Positions 1 to 7,714 of a stretch of DNA of 64,000 bases are shown piece by piece. A program made the position numbers and the translations under genes. Source of the DNA: Promicromonospora iranensis (GTDB taxonomy: Bacteria; Actinomycetota; Actinomycetes; Actinomycetales; Cellulomonadaceae); NCBI RefSeq assembly GCF_028994805.1, contig NZ_JAJQQP010000002.1, positions 124,001-188,000 of the forward strand. The letters run 5' to 3'. How positions within the stretch are numbered: position 1 is the first letter of the stretch; every line of letters starts with the position of its first letter. Under the pieces are notes generated by a model. It searched no databases and was not told the DNA's origin. It saw nothing but the letters and a program-made list of their open reading frames with translations.

Positions 1-51
1 CCGCCATCCTGCCAGCGCCGACGCCGCGGCAGGGCGGCCAGCCGGGCCCTG

Positions 52-81
52 ATGACATCTGTCATACGAGCTGGTGACATC
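52..81 (+). promoter_or_regulatory. Candidate response-regulator operator (ATGACA-N2-TGTCAT plus half site)
   Basis: A perfect 6-bp inverted repeat, ATGACA-TC-TGTCAT, lies at 52-65 and is followed by a further half site, GTGACATC, at 74-81, one helical turn or so downstream. It sits 105-135 bp upstream of the membrane-protein gene at 187. Arrangements of TGACA/TGTCA repeats like this are typical of NarL/DesR-type response regulators in actinobacteria. The regulator itself is not in the window, so assignment is inference. Confidence 0.4.
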
Positions 82-186
82 CGCTCGCGCGCAGGTGCGG
101 TACGGCACTACTGGCCGCGGTCGCCGTCGGACAGCGTGGGGACCAGCGCGGCGAGGAACGCCGCTCGGACCGAGGGAGACGGAGCA

Positions 187-1116
187 ATGACGGAGACGAC
201 GGCAACGACGGCGGCAACGACGACGACGACCCAGCCGGCGATGGCGGCCCACCCGGCGACGGTGACCCACCCCGCGACCCACCCCGCGACCCACCCGGTC
301 GCACCGGCGACACCGTGGCGGAAGGTGCTGCGGTTCCTCGCGCACCTGGCCGAGATGGTCGTCGTGATGGTGCTCGGCATGATGCTCCTGGCACCGGCGT
401 GGGACTGGGCGGGGTCGGCGATCGGGATCGAGGCCGTGCTGGCCCGGCCCGACGTCGCCGCGGTGGTGATGGTCCTGGACATGGTGGCCGCGATGACCGT
501 GTGGATGCGGGTGCGGCGGCACGGCTGGTCCGCGATCGGGGAGATGAACGCGGCGATGGCGGCGCCGTTCGCAGTGCTGCTGGTCCTGTTCTGGGCCGGC
601 GCCGCCGGTGCTGGCGACATGATGCTCTGGGGCCACGTGCTGATGGTCCCGGCGATGGCGGGCGCGATGCTGCTGCGGCCGGCGGAGTACACGGAGCACG
701 TCCACGGGTTCGACCTGGTCTGGCTGCGCCGCCGGTGGCCGGTGCTGATCGGGCTGGCGCTGCTCGCCGGCACGATCACCGGTGGTACGGGCGACCTGCC
801 GGCGTGGCTGATCCTGGCGATAGCCCTGGTGTACCCGGTGGTGGGCGTCCTGCGGAACCGGATCCGGGGCCGTTCCATGGTGCTGCTGCAGGCGACAGGG
901 CTCGCGGTGTTCGCGGGCATCAGCCTGCTGGCCGGCGCCTTCGTCGGGCAGGAGACCGGGGCGTACGTGCTCGCGGCCGGGCTCGTGGGGCACGGCGTCT
1001 GGGACGTGTTCCACCACCGGGCGAACGCGGTGGTGTGGCGCTGGTACGCGGAGACCTGCATCGTCTACGACCTGCTGCTGGCCGCGGCGGTGCTCGCCTC
1101 GACGATCGGGTCCTGA
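187..1116 (+). CDS. Polytopic membrane protein of unknown function
   Basis: This 309-residue protein starts at the ATG at 187, preceded by a purine-rich GAGGGAGACGGAG stretch. Residues 1-40 are a Thr/Ala/Pro-rich cytoplasmic tail in which a 12-nt unit encoding THPA is repeated three times. From about residue 45 onward roughly eight to nine hydrophobic segments alternate with short Arg-rich loops such as RVRRHGW and LRRRW. The segments contain unusually many Met residues, and a His pair (VFHHR) lies near the C-terminus. Met/His-rich polytopic proteins like this are often misannotated as FliP-like. There is no transporter signature that I recognise, so no function is proposed. The upstream TGACA-type operator suggests two-component control. 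Confidence 0.75.
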   Translation: MTETTATTAATTTTTQPAMAAHPATVTHPATHPATHPVAPATPWRKVLRFLAHLAEMVVVMVLGMMLLAPAWDWAGSAIGIEAVLARPDVAAVVMVLDMVAAMTVWMRVRRHGWSAIGEMNAAMAAPFAVLLVLFWAGAAGAGDMMLWGHVLMVPAMAGAMLLRPAEYTEHVHGFDLVWLRRRWPVLIGLALLAGTITGGTGDLPAWLILAIALVYPVVGVLRNRIRGRSMVLLQATGLAVFAGISLLAGAFVGQETGAYVLAAGLVGHGVWDVFHHRANAVVWRWYAETCIVYDLLLAAAVLASTIGS

Positions 1117-1128
1117 CCTGCGGGAGAC

Positions 1129-1179
1129 CGGGCTGTGTCGCTGGGAGCAGACAGGATCTGCTCCCAGCGACACAGCCCG
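1129..1179. terminator. 23-bp perfect hairpin between convergent genes
   Basis: The arms are 1129-1151 and 1157-1179, fully complementary, with a 5-nt loop CAGGA. The hairpin starts 12 nt after the stop of the membrane-protein gene and faces the convergent glycosidase that ends at 1263, so it can end transcription from both sides. There is no T-tract on either side. Confidence 0.75.
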
Positions 1180-1262
1180 CGCTGCATGAGTCTCCCCGGA
1201 CGTCCCGGCGTCGTGAACGGTGCGCGACGCCGGGCGGCGGGGCGTCGCTCAGCGGAGGACGG

Positions 1263-2768
1263 TCACAGCGTCCAGCGCTGGTTGGCGCCGCCGTTGCACG
1301 GGTACTGCTTCAGCCGGGTGCCGTTCGCCGTCGACGAGGCGGGCACGTCGAGGCACTTGCCCGAGTGCCGTGCCACGATCTCGACGTGGCCGCCGCTCAC
1401 GCTGCGCAGCTGCCACTGCTGGTTGGTGCTGCTGCCGCACGTGTACTGGATGATCGCTGCGCCGTCGGCGGTCGCGGCGTTGTTGACGTCGAGGCACTTT
1501 CCGGAGTGCTGTGCGACCAGGTTGTGGTAGCCGTTGCCCAGGTTGCGCAGCTCCCACTGCTGGTTGGCCGCTCCGCCGCAGGTGTACTGGACGATCTCCG
1601 CGGCGTTGGCGGTCGAGGCGCTCACCACGTCGACGCACTTGCCCGAGGCCTGGTTGACGATGTCGGTGACCGTGGCACCGCCGCTGCCGTTGCCCGCGTT
1701 CGGGTCGACGTCGTCACCCCACGCCCAGCGGAGCCGGTTGGCGCCCGACGCGTTGCGGATCGCGAGCGAGAGGTTCGTGCCGCTACCGCTCTTGATGTAC
1801 ATCGAGTAGCCGTCGTACCCGATGTTGCCCGGCTTGCCGCCGATGGCCGGCCAGTACGTGCCGCCCATCTGGTTCTCGCGCATGACGTCGGTGGCCGCGC
1901 GGATGTGGCGGACGAAGTTCGCGGAGCTGTTCGGGTCCCCGTAGTTGAGTCCGCTGTTCATGGCCCCGCCGAACTCCGTCATCACCGCGCGCGAGGCGCA
2001 GCTGCCGAGGCGCGTGATGATGTGGTTGCGCCAGCCCCCGTAGGTGTTCTCCCCGTAGAAGAACGCGTAGTGGTGGTACGACAGCAGCGTGCCGTCGAAC
2101 CGGCTGTCGCTGCAGACGTCGCGGAGGTCGGCGCTGTAGCCGACACCGCCGATCAGGGTGCGGGCGCGCGGTGCGGAGGTGTGGGTGGTGAGCCAGGTGG
2201 CCGCGACGTTGCGCCACTCCGTGGAGCTGTAGCCGTGCGGCTCGTTCATCGGCTCGAAGTACACGAGGCTGTTCGACCCGTACTGCGAGGTGACCGTCGA
2301 CCACATGGTGTTCCACGCGGCGAGGTTGGTGATGCGCCCGCCGGACGCGGCGCCGTCCTCCCAGTAGGCCAGGATGACCTTGAACCCGCGGGCGGTCGCG
2401 GCGTCGATGGTGGCGCGGTAGTTGTTCCACCAGGCGGTGCCGACCGTGTGCGTGTTGACCGGGAGGCGGACGGTGTTGACGCCGAGCGTCCCCGCCATGT
2501 CGTCGTACACGGCGTTGGCCTTGGCCTGGACGGTCGCGTAGCTGTCGGAGCTGCTGAGGCCGTCGAGGACGAGCGGTCCGGTGCTGAAGTTGTCGCCCAG
2601 CACCGCCCAGTTCATGCCGCGGAACTGGCTGGTGGCGGCGGTGGCGGGTGCTGCGGTGGACACAGCGGTGATCGGCAGCAGGACCAGGGCGGCCAGCAGG
2701 CTGACCAGTATCCGGTGGACGGGCTGCCGGGCGGGCGGAGTGGTGCCGTGACGGTGGCGTGCGTTCAT
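1263..2768 (-). CDS. Secreted glycoside hydrolase family 5 enzyme with C-terminal ricin-type (CBM13) lectin domain
   Basis: The 501-residue protein begins with an Arg/His-rich n-region and a hydrophobic core ending ATAATS near residue 46, a Sec signal peptide. Residues about 48-365 form a GH5-type (beta/alpha)8 barrel: the acid/base Glu is E176 in PMNEPHG and the nucleophile is E265 in MTEFGG. A Gly/Asn/Ser linker follows, then a beta-trefoil lectin at about 375-501 with three QxW repeats (NQQWEL, NQQWQL, NQRWTL), each with a paired Cys. The family hydrolyses beta-glucans, cellulose or mannan, and the lectin binds galactose- or xylose-containing polymers. The exact substrate cannot be read from sequence. 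The gene is monocistronic, with a possible LacI-type operator upstream. Confidence 0.9.
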   Translation of the reverse strand: MNARHRHGTTPPARQPVHRILVSLLAALVLLPITAVSTAAPATAATSQFRGMNWAVLGDNFSTGPLVLDGLSSSDSYATVQAKANAVYDDMAGTLGVNTVRLPVNTHTVGTAWWNNYRATIDAATARGFKVILAYWEDGAASGGRITNLAAWNTMWSTVTSQYGSNSLVYFEPMNEPHGYSSTEWRNVAATWLTTHTSAPRARTLIGGVGYSADLRDVCSDSRFDGTLLSYHHYAFFYGENTYGGWRNHIITRLGSCASRAVMTEFGGAMNSGLNYGDPNSSANFVRHIRAATDVMRENQMGGTYWPAIGGKPGNIGYDGYSMYIKSGSGTNLSLAIRNASGANRLRWAWGDDVDPNAGNGSGGATVTDIVNQASGKCVDVVSASTANAAEIVQYTCGGAANQQWELRNLGNGYHNLVAQHSGKCLDVNNAATADGAAIIQYTCGSSTNQQWQLRSVSGGHVEIVARHSGKCLDVPASSTANGTRLKQYPCNGGANQRWTL

Positions 2769-2836
2769 GGCGTCGACCTATCTCGTGCGTCGTTGCACGT
2801 AGCAGGGCTGGAGCTGCGGACGAGGTGCGCAGAGCG

Positions 2837-2853
2837 ATATTAACGCTAACATC
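2837..2853 (-). promoter_or_regulatory. Candidate LacI-family operator upstream of the GH5 gene
   Basis: An A/T-rich imperfect palindrome centred on TTAACGCTAA (2840-2849) stands out in otherwise GC-rich sequence, 70-85 bp upstream of the glycosidase start. CG-centred palindromes of the form TTAACGTTAA/TTAGCGCTAA are typical operators of LacI-family sugar regulators that control secreted glycosidases in actinobacteria. No such regulator is encoded in the window, so the link is inference. Confidence 0.4.
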
Positions 2854-2979
2854 GGTGCAATTCCGGCGAAAGGTCTCTTTGCGCTGCTCGTGCTCGATCG
2901 CGGCGACGAGCGCACGATGTGCGGGGGCAGCGCGTGGCGGCACGCGCGCCGTCGCCGGCTCCCTCTATTTTTGAGCGCT

Positions 2980-5853
2980 ATGGAGAGCGCGCCGCCCGGC
3001 ACCCCGACCAGCCCGCAGCCCCACATCCTCGAGCTACGGATCCACGGCATCGCGAACGCGCTGCCGTACGGAGCGCTCGACCTGCCCCGCGACGAGGTGG
3101 TCCAGTCGGACGGCGACGGGCTGGGCAGCTTCTGGATCCCGAGGCCGGATGTCGAGGCGCGGGACAAGGCGCTCCCGCCGGGCCACGTCCACGCCATCCG
3201 GCCCGACGTGCGCCGTGAGGCCTATTCCTGGAGCGCGATGGCGCGGCTCGGCGGCCTCCCGTTCGGTGGCCTGCTGGGCGTTCTGGGCATGGTGGCGGTG
3301 CGCCTCCTGTGGGCGGCGATGATCCCGTTCGGCCTGGCGAACGCCGCGTACTGGGCGCGCCGCATCCCGGCTCCGGAACCCGGTGCGCACGGGCACGGTC
3401 AGCGTGAGCACGGGCAGCACGGGCAGGGCACCCGGCGTCCGACGTCCGGCAGCCTGCGGCCCGAGGCGACCGCCGCCCTGACCCGGGTCTTCGCGCTCGG
3501 GCTGACGCTCCTGTTCGTCTCGGCCGTGGCGACCGTCGCGTTGTCCGTGATCGGCACGCGCTGCATGGGCCTGGCGCCGCTGAAGCCCGACGGCGTGACC
3601 CCCGTCTGCGCGCGCGTCCCCAGCATCCTCCACGGGCTGGCGCGGCTGGACGTCGGCGACCGCCTGGCCCTCCTGTCGCTCGTGCCGGTGCTGCTGGTCA
3701 CGATCCTGGTCGTGGTGGCGCACAGCGGTCAGGTGCGGTTCGAGTCGAAGTTCTCGGTGATGCGCGCCGGGCGCACGGTGCCGCCGTCGGGCCCGCCGCT
3801 GCACCGGGCCGGCTTCTGGTCCCAGCGCGCGGGCTCGGGCCTGCTGTGGGCGCACCTGGGCGCGGCCCTCGCCCTGACGGGGCAGTTCCTCACCTGGACG
3901 CGGTACGCCGACGCCGGGCTCCCGATGCCCGGTCTGCCCGTGGCCGGTCTGGTGGTGATCCTCGGCGCGTGCGTCTTCGTCGCCCTGCGCACCGACGACG
4001 ACGGCGTCCAGGCCGTCGCGCCCCGCGAGAAGGGCCGAGCAGCGCTCGTGGTGTTCGCGGCCGGGCTGCTCGTGTGGCTGCTGGCGTGCTGGGCGTGCCT
4101 CGCCGGACCTCAGCCGAAGACCATGCCGGCCCTCATCGGCATCGACCTCGTGCCCGCCCTGCTCGGCGTCGGGCTCACGGGGATCGCGGCGACCGGCCTG
4201 GCCTGGCGCACCACGCGCCGCACACGGGGCGTCGCCGCCTGGAGCGCGGTACCCGTGATCGCCACCGCCTGCGTGGCGGTGGTGCTGGTGGCCGAGCCGG
4301 ACGCCCCGCTGCGCCACCTGCTCGTCGGGGTGGCGGTGCTCGCCGTCCTGAGCCCGCTCGCGGTGGTGGTGGCGGCGACGCTGCTGCGCCGCCGCGAGCA
4401 CGAGGGCTGGAACGGCGCGGGACCAGGCGTGTTCCTGCTGGTGTCCGCAGCGTCCGCGGCGGTCTACTCGAGCCTGCTCGTGCTGGGCGTCCAGTGGTTC
4501 CTGCGCCACGGGAAGGGCGGGGAGCCCCGGCAGCTCGGCGGCGGCATGGTCGGTATCAGGCGTGGTGTGCCCGACCCGGACCTCGTGCGGGTCCCACCCG
4601 TCTACACCGAGTTCGGCACCGCGTCCGTCGTGATCGCGCTGGTGTTCGTGGTGCTGCTGGTGGTGGCGATGGCCGGCCCGTACGTCATGGACGCCGTCCG
4701 CTCGCGCGGGCTGTGGATCCCCAAGGCGCCCCGCACGGTCGGACCACCCTACGGTCCGGCGGTGCCGGCCTGGCGTGCGGTCGCCGACGCCCCGGACCTC
4801 GACGGCGGCCCCAACCCCGTGCTGGAGCGGGTCCTGCGTGGCCGACAGGTCGCCGCGATGTCGCACCGGGCCGAGCTCGCCGGGGGTGCGCTCGCGGCGG
4901 CGGCCTACGTCGCCGCCCTGGTCGCGCACGTCCCGCTGATCGCCCAGCACAGCGACACCGGCGACTTCCAGGTGCCGTCGTGGCTCTCCGGCCTGGCGGT
5001 GCCGGCCCTCGGCGTGCTCGCGGCGACCCTGGTGGCGAGCGCCCTGGCGGGCACCACCGGCGGCGGCCCGTCGCGCCCGTGGGGTCTGGTGTGGGACCTG
5101 TTGTGCTTCCTGCCGCGCAGCGCCCATCCGTTCGGTCCGCCGAGCTACGCCGAGCGTGCGGTGCCCGAGGTGCGCTCACGGGTCGACGCGTGGCTGACCG
5201 GCGCCGACATCGCCGACGACGCCGAGCGCGAGCGGGTGGCCCCGAACCGGCGGGTCGTGCTGTCGGCGCACTCGATCGGTGCCGCGCTGGCCGCGGCGGT
5301 GGTCCTGATCCGCGCGGGCAACCCGGTGCCCGACACGGTCGAGGGACGCCTCGGCCTGCTGACCTACGGCACGCAGCTCCGCCCGTTCTTCGGCCGGTTC
5401 TTCCCGGACCTCATGGGCCCGGCGACGACCGGCACGCCGCCGTGCGCCGGACCGGCCTGGTCGGCGGACCCGTGGGGCGGGCAGGCCGCTGGTGGTTCCG
5501 GACCCGGGGCGGCCCCGGCGGCGCCGTTGACGCCGGAGCGCCCCGAGCCCGGCTCGGGGGTACAGGTCACGCTGATGTCACTGCTGACCTGCGGTGCGAA
5601 GCCCGCGTGGGTGAACCTGTGGCGGCGCACCGACTTCATGGGCTTCCCGGTGGTGGGTTACGGGCTGAACGACGTGGATCGCGGAGCGGAGGAGATGGAC
5701 CGGTCGGCCTATCTCTTCGCCGTGGCGGCCCACTCGGGATACCAGACGTCGTGGGCGTACCACGTGGCGCTGGACGAGGTGGTTTCTCGGCTGACGCCGG
5801 CTGGGCCGTCGGGTGCCCAGCCGGCGGTCACGCAGCGAGGGGAGCCGGGCTGA
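2980..5853 (+). CDS. Large membrane protein with a split alpha/beta-hydrolase (serine hydrolase) domain
   Basis: I start this 957-residue protein at the ATG at 2980, because the first conserved-looking segment, ELRIHGIANA, begins shortly after. That segment has the form of the first strand and oxyanion HG motif of lipase-like hydrolases. About ten hydrophobic segments follow, from residue 90 to 710. The C-terminal 200 residues supply what looks like the rest of the fold: a nucleophile elbow SAHSIGAAL (Ser765), WRRTDFMG (Asp885) and AAHSGYQ (His918). The order and spacing match a Ser-Asp-His triad, with Ala in place of the first Gly of GxSxG. A membrane-embedded lipase or esterase is likely; the substrate is unknown. 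The 3' end overlaps the convergent sigma-factor gene by 26 nt. No strong ribosome-binding site precedes this start, so the N-terminus is uncertain. Confidence 0.7.
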   Translation: MESAPPGTPTSPQPHILELRIHGIANALPYGALDLPRDEVVQSDGDGLGSFWIPRPDVEARDKALPPGHVHAIRPDVRREAYSWSAMARLGGLPFGGLLGVLGMVAVRLLWAAMIPFGLANAAYWARRIPAPEPGAHGHGQREHGQHGQGTRRPTSGSLRPEATAALTRVFALGLTLLFVSAVATVALSVIGTRCMGLAPLKPDGVTPVCARVPSILHGLARLDVGDRLALLSLVPVLLVTILVVVAHSGQVRFESKFSVMRAGRTVPPSGPPLHRAGFWSQRAGSGLLWAHLGAALALTGQFLTWTRYADAGLPMPGLPVAGLVVILGACVFVALRTDDDGVQAVAPREKGRAALVVFAAGLLVWLLACWACLAGPQPKTMPALIGIDLVPALLGVGLTGIAATGLAWRTTRRTRGVAAWSAVPVIATACVAVVLVAEPDAPLRHLLVGVAVLAVLSPLAVVVAATLLRRREHEGWNGAGPGVFLLVSAASAAVYSSLLVLGVQWFLRHGKGGEPRQLGGGMVGIRRGVPDPDLVRVPPVYTEFGTASVVIALVFVVLLVVAMAGPYVMDAVRSRGLWIPKAPRTVGPPYGPAVPAWRAVADAPDLDGGPNPVLERVLRGRQVAAMSHRAELAGGALAAAAYVAALVAHVPLIAQHSDTGDFQVPSWLSGLAVPALGVLAATLVASALAGTTGGGPSRPWGLVWDLLCFLPRSAHPFGPPSYAERAVPEVRSRVDAWLTGADIADDAERERVAPNRRVVLSAHSIGAALAAAVVLIRAGNPVPDTVEGRLGLLTYGTQLRPFFGRFFPDLMGPATTGTPPCAGPAWSADPWGGQAAGGSGPGAAPAAPLTPERPEPGSGVQVTLMSLLTCGAKPAWVNLWRRTDFMGFPVVGYGLNDVDRGAEEMDRSAYLFAVAAHSGYQTSWAYHVALDEVVSRLTPAGPSGAQPAVTQRGEPG

Positions 5854-6547
5854 CGACGTCGCGCAGCCTGGCCAGCGCCGTCTCGAGGATCTGAGCCACG
5901 CGCTCCTTGGTCACGCCCAGGCGGCGGCCGATCTCGTCGAGGGTTCGCGCGGTGCCGTCCAGGAGGCCGAAGCGCATCTCCAGGACCCGGGCCTCCACGG
6001 CGTCGAGGTGCCGCAGGGCCTGCCGGACACGGCGGCGCAGCATCGTCTGCTCGGGCGTGGGGCCGTTCTGGTTCGCTGCCTCGGCGTGCTCGGCGGCGGC
6101 GACCGCGCGCACGATGGAGCGGCGTACCCAGCGGGTGGCGTAGGCGGCGAACGTGCCGTGCGCGGGGTCGTACGAGTCCGCGGCGCGCACGAGGCCGACG
6201 TTGCCCTCCTGCACGAGGTCCATGAACGGCAGGCGGCCGGAGTAGGTGCTCGCGACGGCCGGTACGAGACGGAGGTGGGCGAGGACAAGACGCTCCTTTG
6301 CGTATTGCCCGTCCTTGACCCGCACTTCGAGCTGCAGGCGGAAGCTGGGGGAGACTGCGGTGGAGTGGAGGGTGCGTGCGGCGTCCGCTCCGGCGATCGC
6401 TCGCTCGAGGAGGGACTCGAGCTGTGCGTCGTCCAGGGACGGCGTGCGCTCGATCATCGCAGCGTAGGACGGGGGCAACGCGGGGTGCGGACTGTGTTCC
6501 TTGCTGCGGCGCGCGCGGGACGACCGGGAATTTCGGGTAGTTCTCAT
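5828..6547 (-). CDS. Sigma-70 family RNA polymerase sigma factor
   Basis: The 239-residue product starts at 6547 behind a good GAGGAGAG ribosome-binding site. Residues about 75-145 are sigma region 2, with the core-binding DLVQEGNVGLVRA and a -10-recognition helix TFAAYATRWVRRSI. Region 4 occupies about 175-232, with a helix-turn-helix RTLDEIGRRLGVTKERVAQI. No full region 3 is visible and region 1.1 is missing, so it is a short alternative factor related to groups 2/3 rather than the housekeeping sigma. No anti-sigma gene is adjacent. The MmyB-like regulator gene ends 11 nt upstream on the same strand, so the two may be cotranscribed. Confidence 0.88.
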   Translation of the reverse strand: MRTTRNSRSSRARRSKEHSPHPALPPSYAAMIERTPSLDDAQLESLLERAIAGADAARTLHSTAVSPSFRLQLEVRVKDGQYAKERLVLAHLRLVPAVASTYSGRLPFMDLVQEGNVGLVRAADSYDPAHGTFAAYATRWVRRSIVRAVAAAEHAEAANQNGPTPEQTMLRRRVRQALRHLDAVEARVLEMRFGLLDGTARTLDEIGRRLGVTKERVAQILETALARLRDVVSPAPLAA

Positions 6548-6558
6548 CGCAACTCTCC

Positions 6559-7557
6559 TCACGAGCGGGACGAACTTTCCTTGCCCGGAGCATATGGAGT
6601 CTTGGGGCCTGGGGGAAGCGGGGAGGATTTCGCTGTGAGAGATAACGGGGGGATAACGGCGTGCTGGTGCGGCACGGGCCGCGGATGTCGGCACGCACCA
6701 GGTCTGATCGGTGTCTCGACGACGCGGCCCAAGAGCTCGAGCGCCTCTGCCCCGGGTCCCGGGCCAGGGGTGTACATCAGGACCCGGTGGCCCGAGTCGT
6801 CCGGGGAGGTGAGCACCTCGAAGTTCAGCTCGAAGTTGCCGACGTCGGGGTGCCGGAACTCCTTCACGCCGGAGACGCACCGCTCCACCGGATGCTGCGC
6901 CCACAGCGTGCAGAACTCCTGGCTCTTGACGGTCAGCTCGCCCACCAGGGCGGTCAGGCCGGGGTCCTCCGGACTCCTGCCACCGAGGACGCGCAGCGAG
7001 GCCACCGCACGCACCGCCTCCTCCTCCCACCGGGTGTACAGCTCCTTGGTGTGCTCGTCGAGGAAGAGCATCCGCGTCAGGTTCGGCCGGTCCGGCACGC
7101 GCCCGGGGCTGTCGATGTCGAGATGCCCGGCCACCAGCCGGTGCCCGAGCGCGTTCCAGCCCAGCACCTCGCTGCGCCTGCCGATGATGACCGCCGGCGT
7201 GCCGCCCAAGGAGTTGATCAGCCGGAGCGTGCCGGTCCGCGCGTGGTCCGGCCGCATCACGGCCTTCCGTTCGGGGGCCTGTGTCGGCCGCGCCACGTTG
7301 AACAGGTGCGCCTGCTCGTCCGGCGTGAGGTTCAGCGCCCTCGCGATCGAGGCGATGACCGCGTCCGACGCGTTCGTGCTGAGGCCTTGCTCGAGTCGTG
7401 AGTAATAGGTCGGGCTGACGCCGGCGAGCATCGCGAGCTCCTCGCGACGTAGCCCCGGCACCCTGCGTACACCGAATCCCCGCAGCCCCACGTCCTCCGG
7501 CTGCAGCGCGGCGCGACGGACACGAAGAAATCTCCCCAGCTCGTTCGCTCCACTCAT
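6559..7557 (-). CDS. XRE-family regulator with MmyB-like ligand-binding domain
   Basis: The 332-residue protein has an N-terminal XRE helix-turn-helix (residues about 10-80; RREELAMLAGVSPTYYSRLE) and an MmyB-like PAS-related domain (about 105-285; GRRSEVLGWNALGHRLV), the family usually binding a fatty-acid or aromatic ligand. In other members the protein ends soon after the EALELLGR-like helix. Here about 40 Pro/His-rich residues follow with no recognisable fold and run through what would be the promoter of the sigma gene, so the stop may have been lost. It is divergent from an MFS exporter, a typical regulator-target pairing. A 49-bp palindrome begins 20 bp upstream of its start codon. Confidence 0.85.
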   Translation of the reverse strand: MSGANELGRFLRVRRAALQPEDVGLRGFGVRRVPGLRREELAMLAGVSPTYYSRLEQGLSTNASDAVIASIARALNLTPDEQAHLFNVARPTQAPERKAVMRPDHARTGTLRLINSLGGTPAVIIGRRSEVLGWNALGHRLVAGHLDIDSPGRVPDRPNLTRMLFLDEHTKELYTRWEEEAVRAVASLRVLGGRSPEDPGLTALVGELTVKSQEFCTLWAQHPVERCVSGVKEFRHPDVGNFELNFEVLTSPDDSGHRVLMYTPGPGPGAEALELLGRVVETPIRPGACRHPRPVPHQHAVIPPLSLTAKSSPLPPGPKTPYAPGKESSSRS

Positions 7558-7576
7558 CCCACCATTCTCCGTGCCG

Positions 7577-7625
7577 CACACCCCGCCGTGCCTGTCACTG
7601 TCAGTGACAGGCACGGCGGGGTGTG
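7577..7625. promoter_or_regulatory. 49-bp near-continuous palindrome in the divergent MmyB-like/MFS promoter
   Basis: Two perfectly complementary 24-nt arms (7577-7600 and 7602-7625) are separated by a single T. The centre reads CTGTCACTG-T-CAGTGACAG. The element lies between divergently transcribed genes, so it is not a 3' terminator. It could be an extended operator for the MmyB-like regulator, or a hairpin in the regulator's 5' leader, only 19 nt before its ATG. Confidence 0.6.
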
Positions 7626-7714
7626 GCTGTGGGTGGTGCCAGGCCGGATCGTTGATCCGGTCCGCCAACCAGCCACGGGCTCCAGCTCCGCCCGTGCTCG
7701 AAGAGAGGTGCTCC

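Noticed and set aside
3034-5127. Long minus-strand open frame opposite the membrane hydrolase gene
   Set aside because: Arg/His/Gln-rich shadow without domain motifs; the plus-strand protein has membrane segments and a catalytic triad.
7577-7625. 49-bp palindrome as a terminator
   Set aside because: It lies between divergent 5' ends, where no transcript should end, and has no T-tract.
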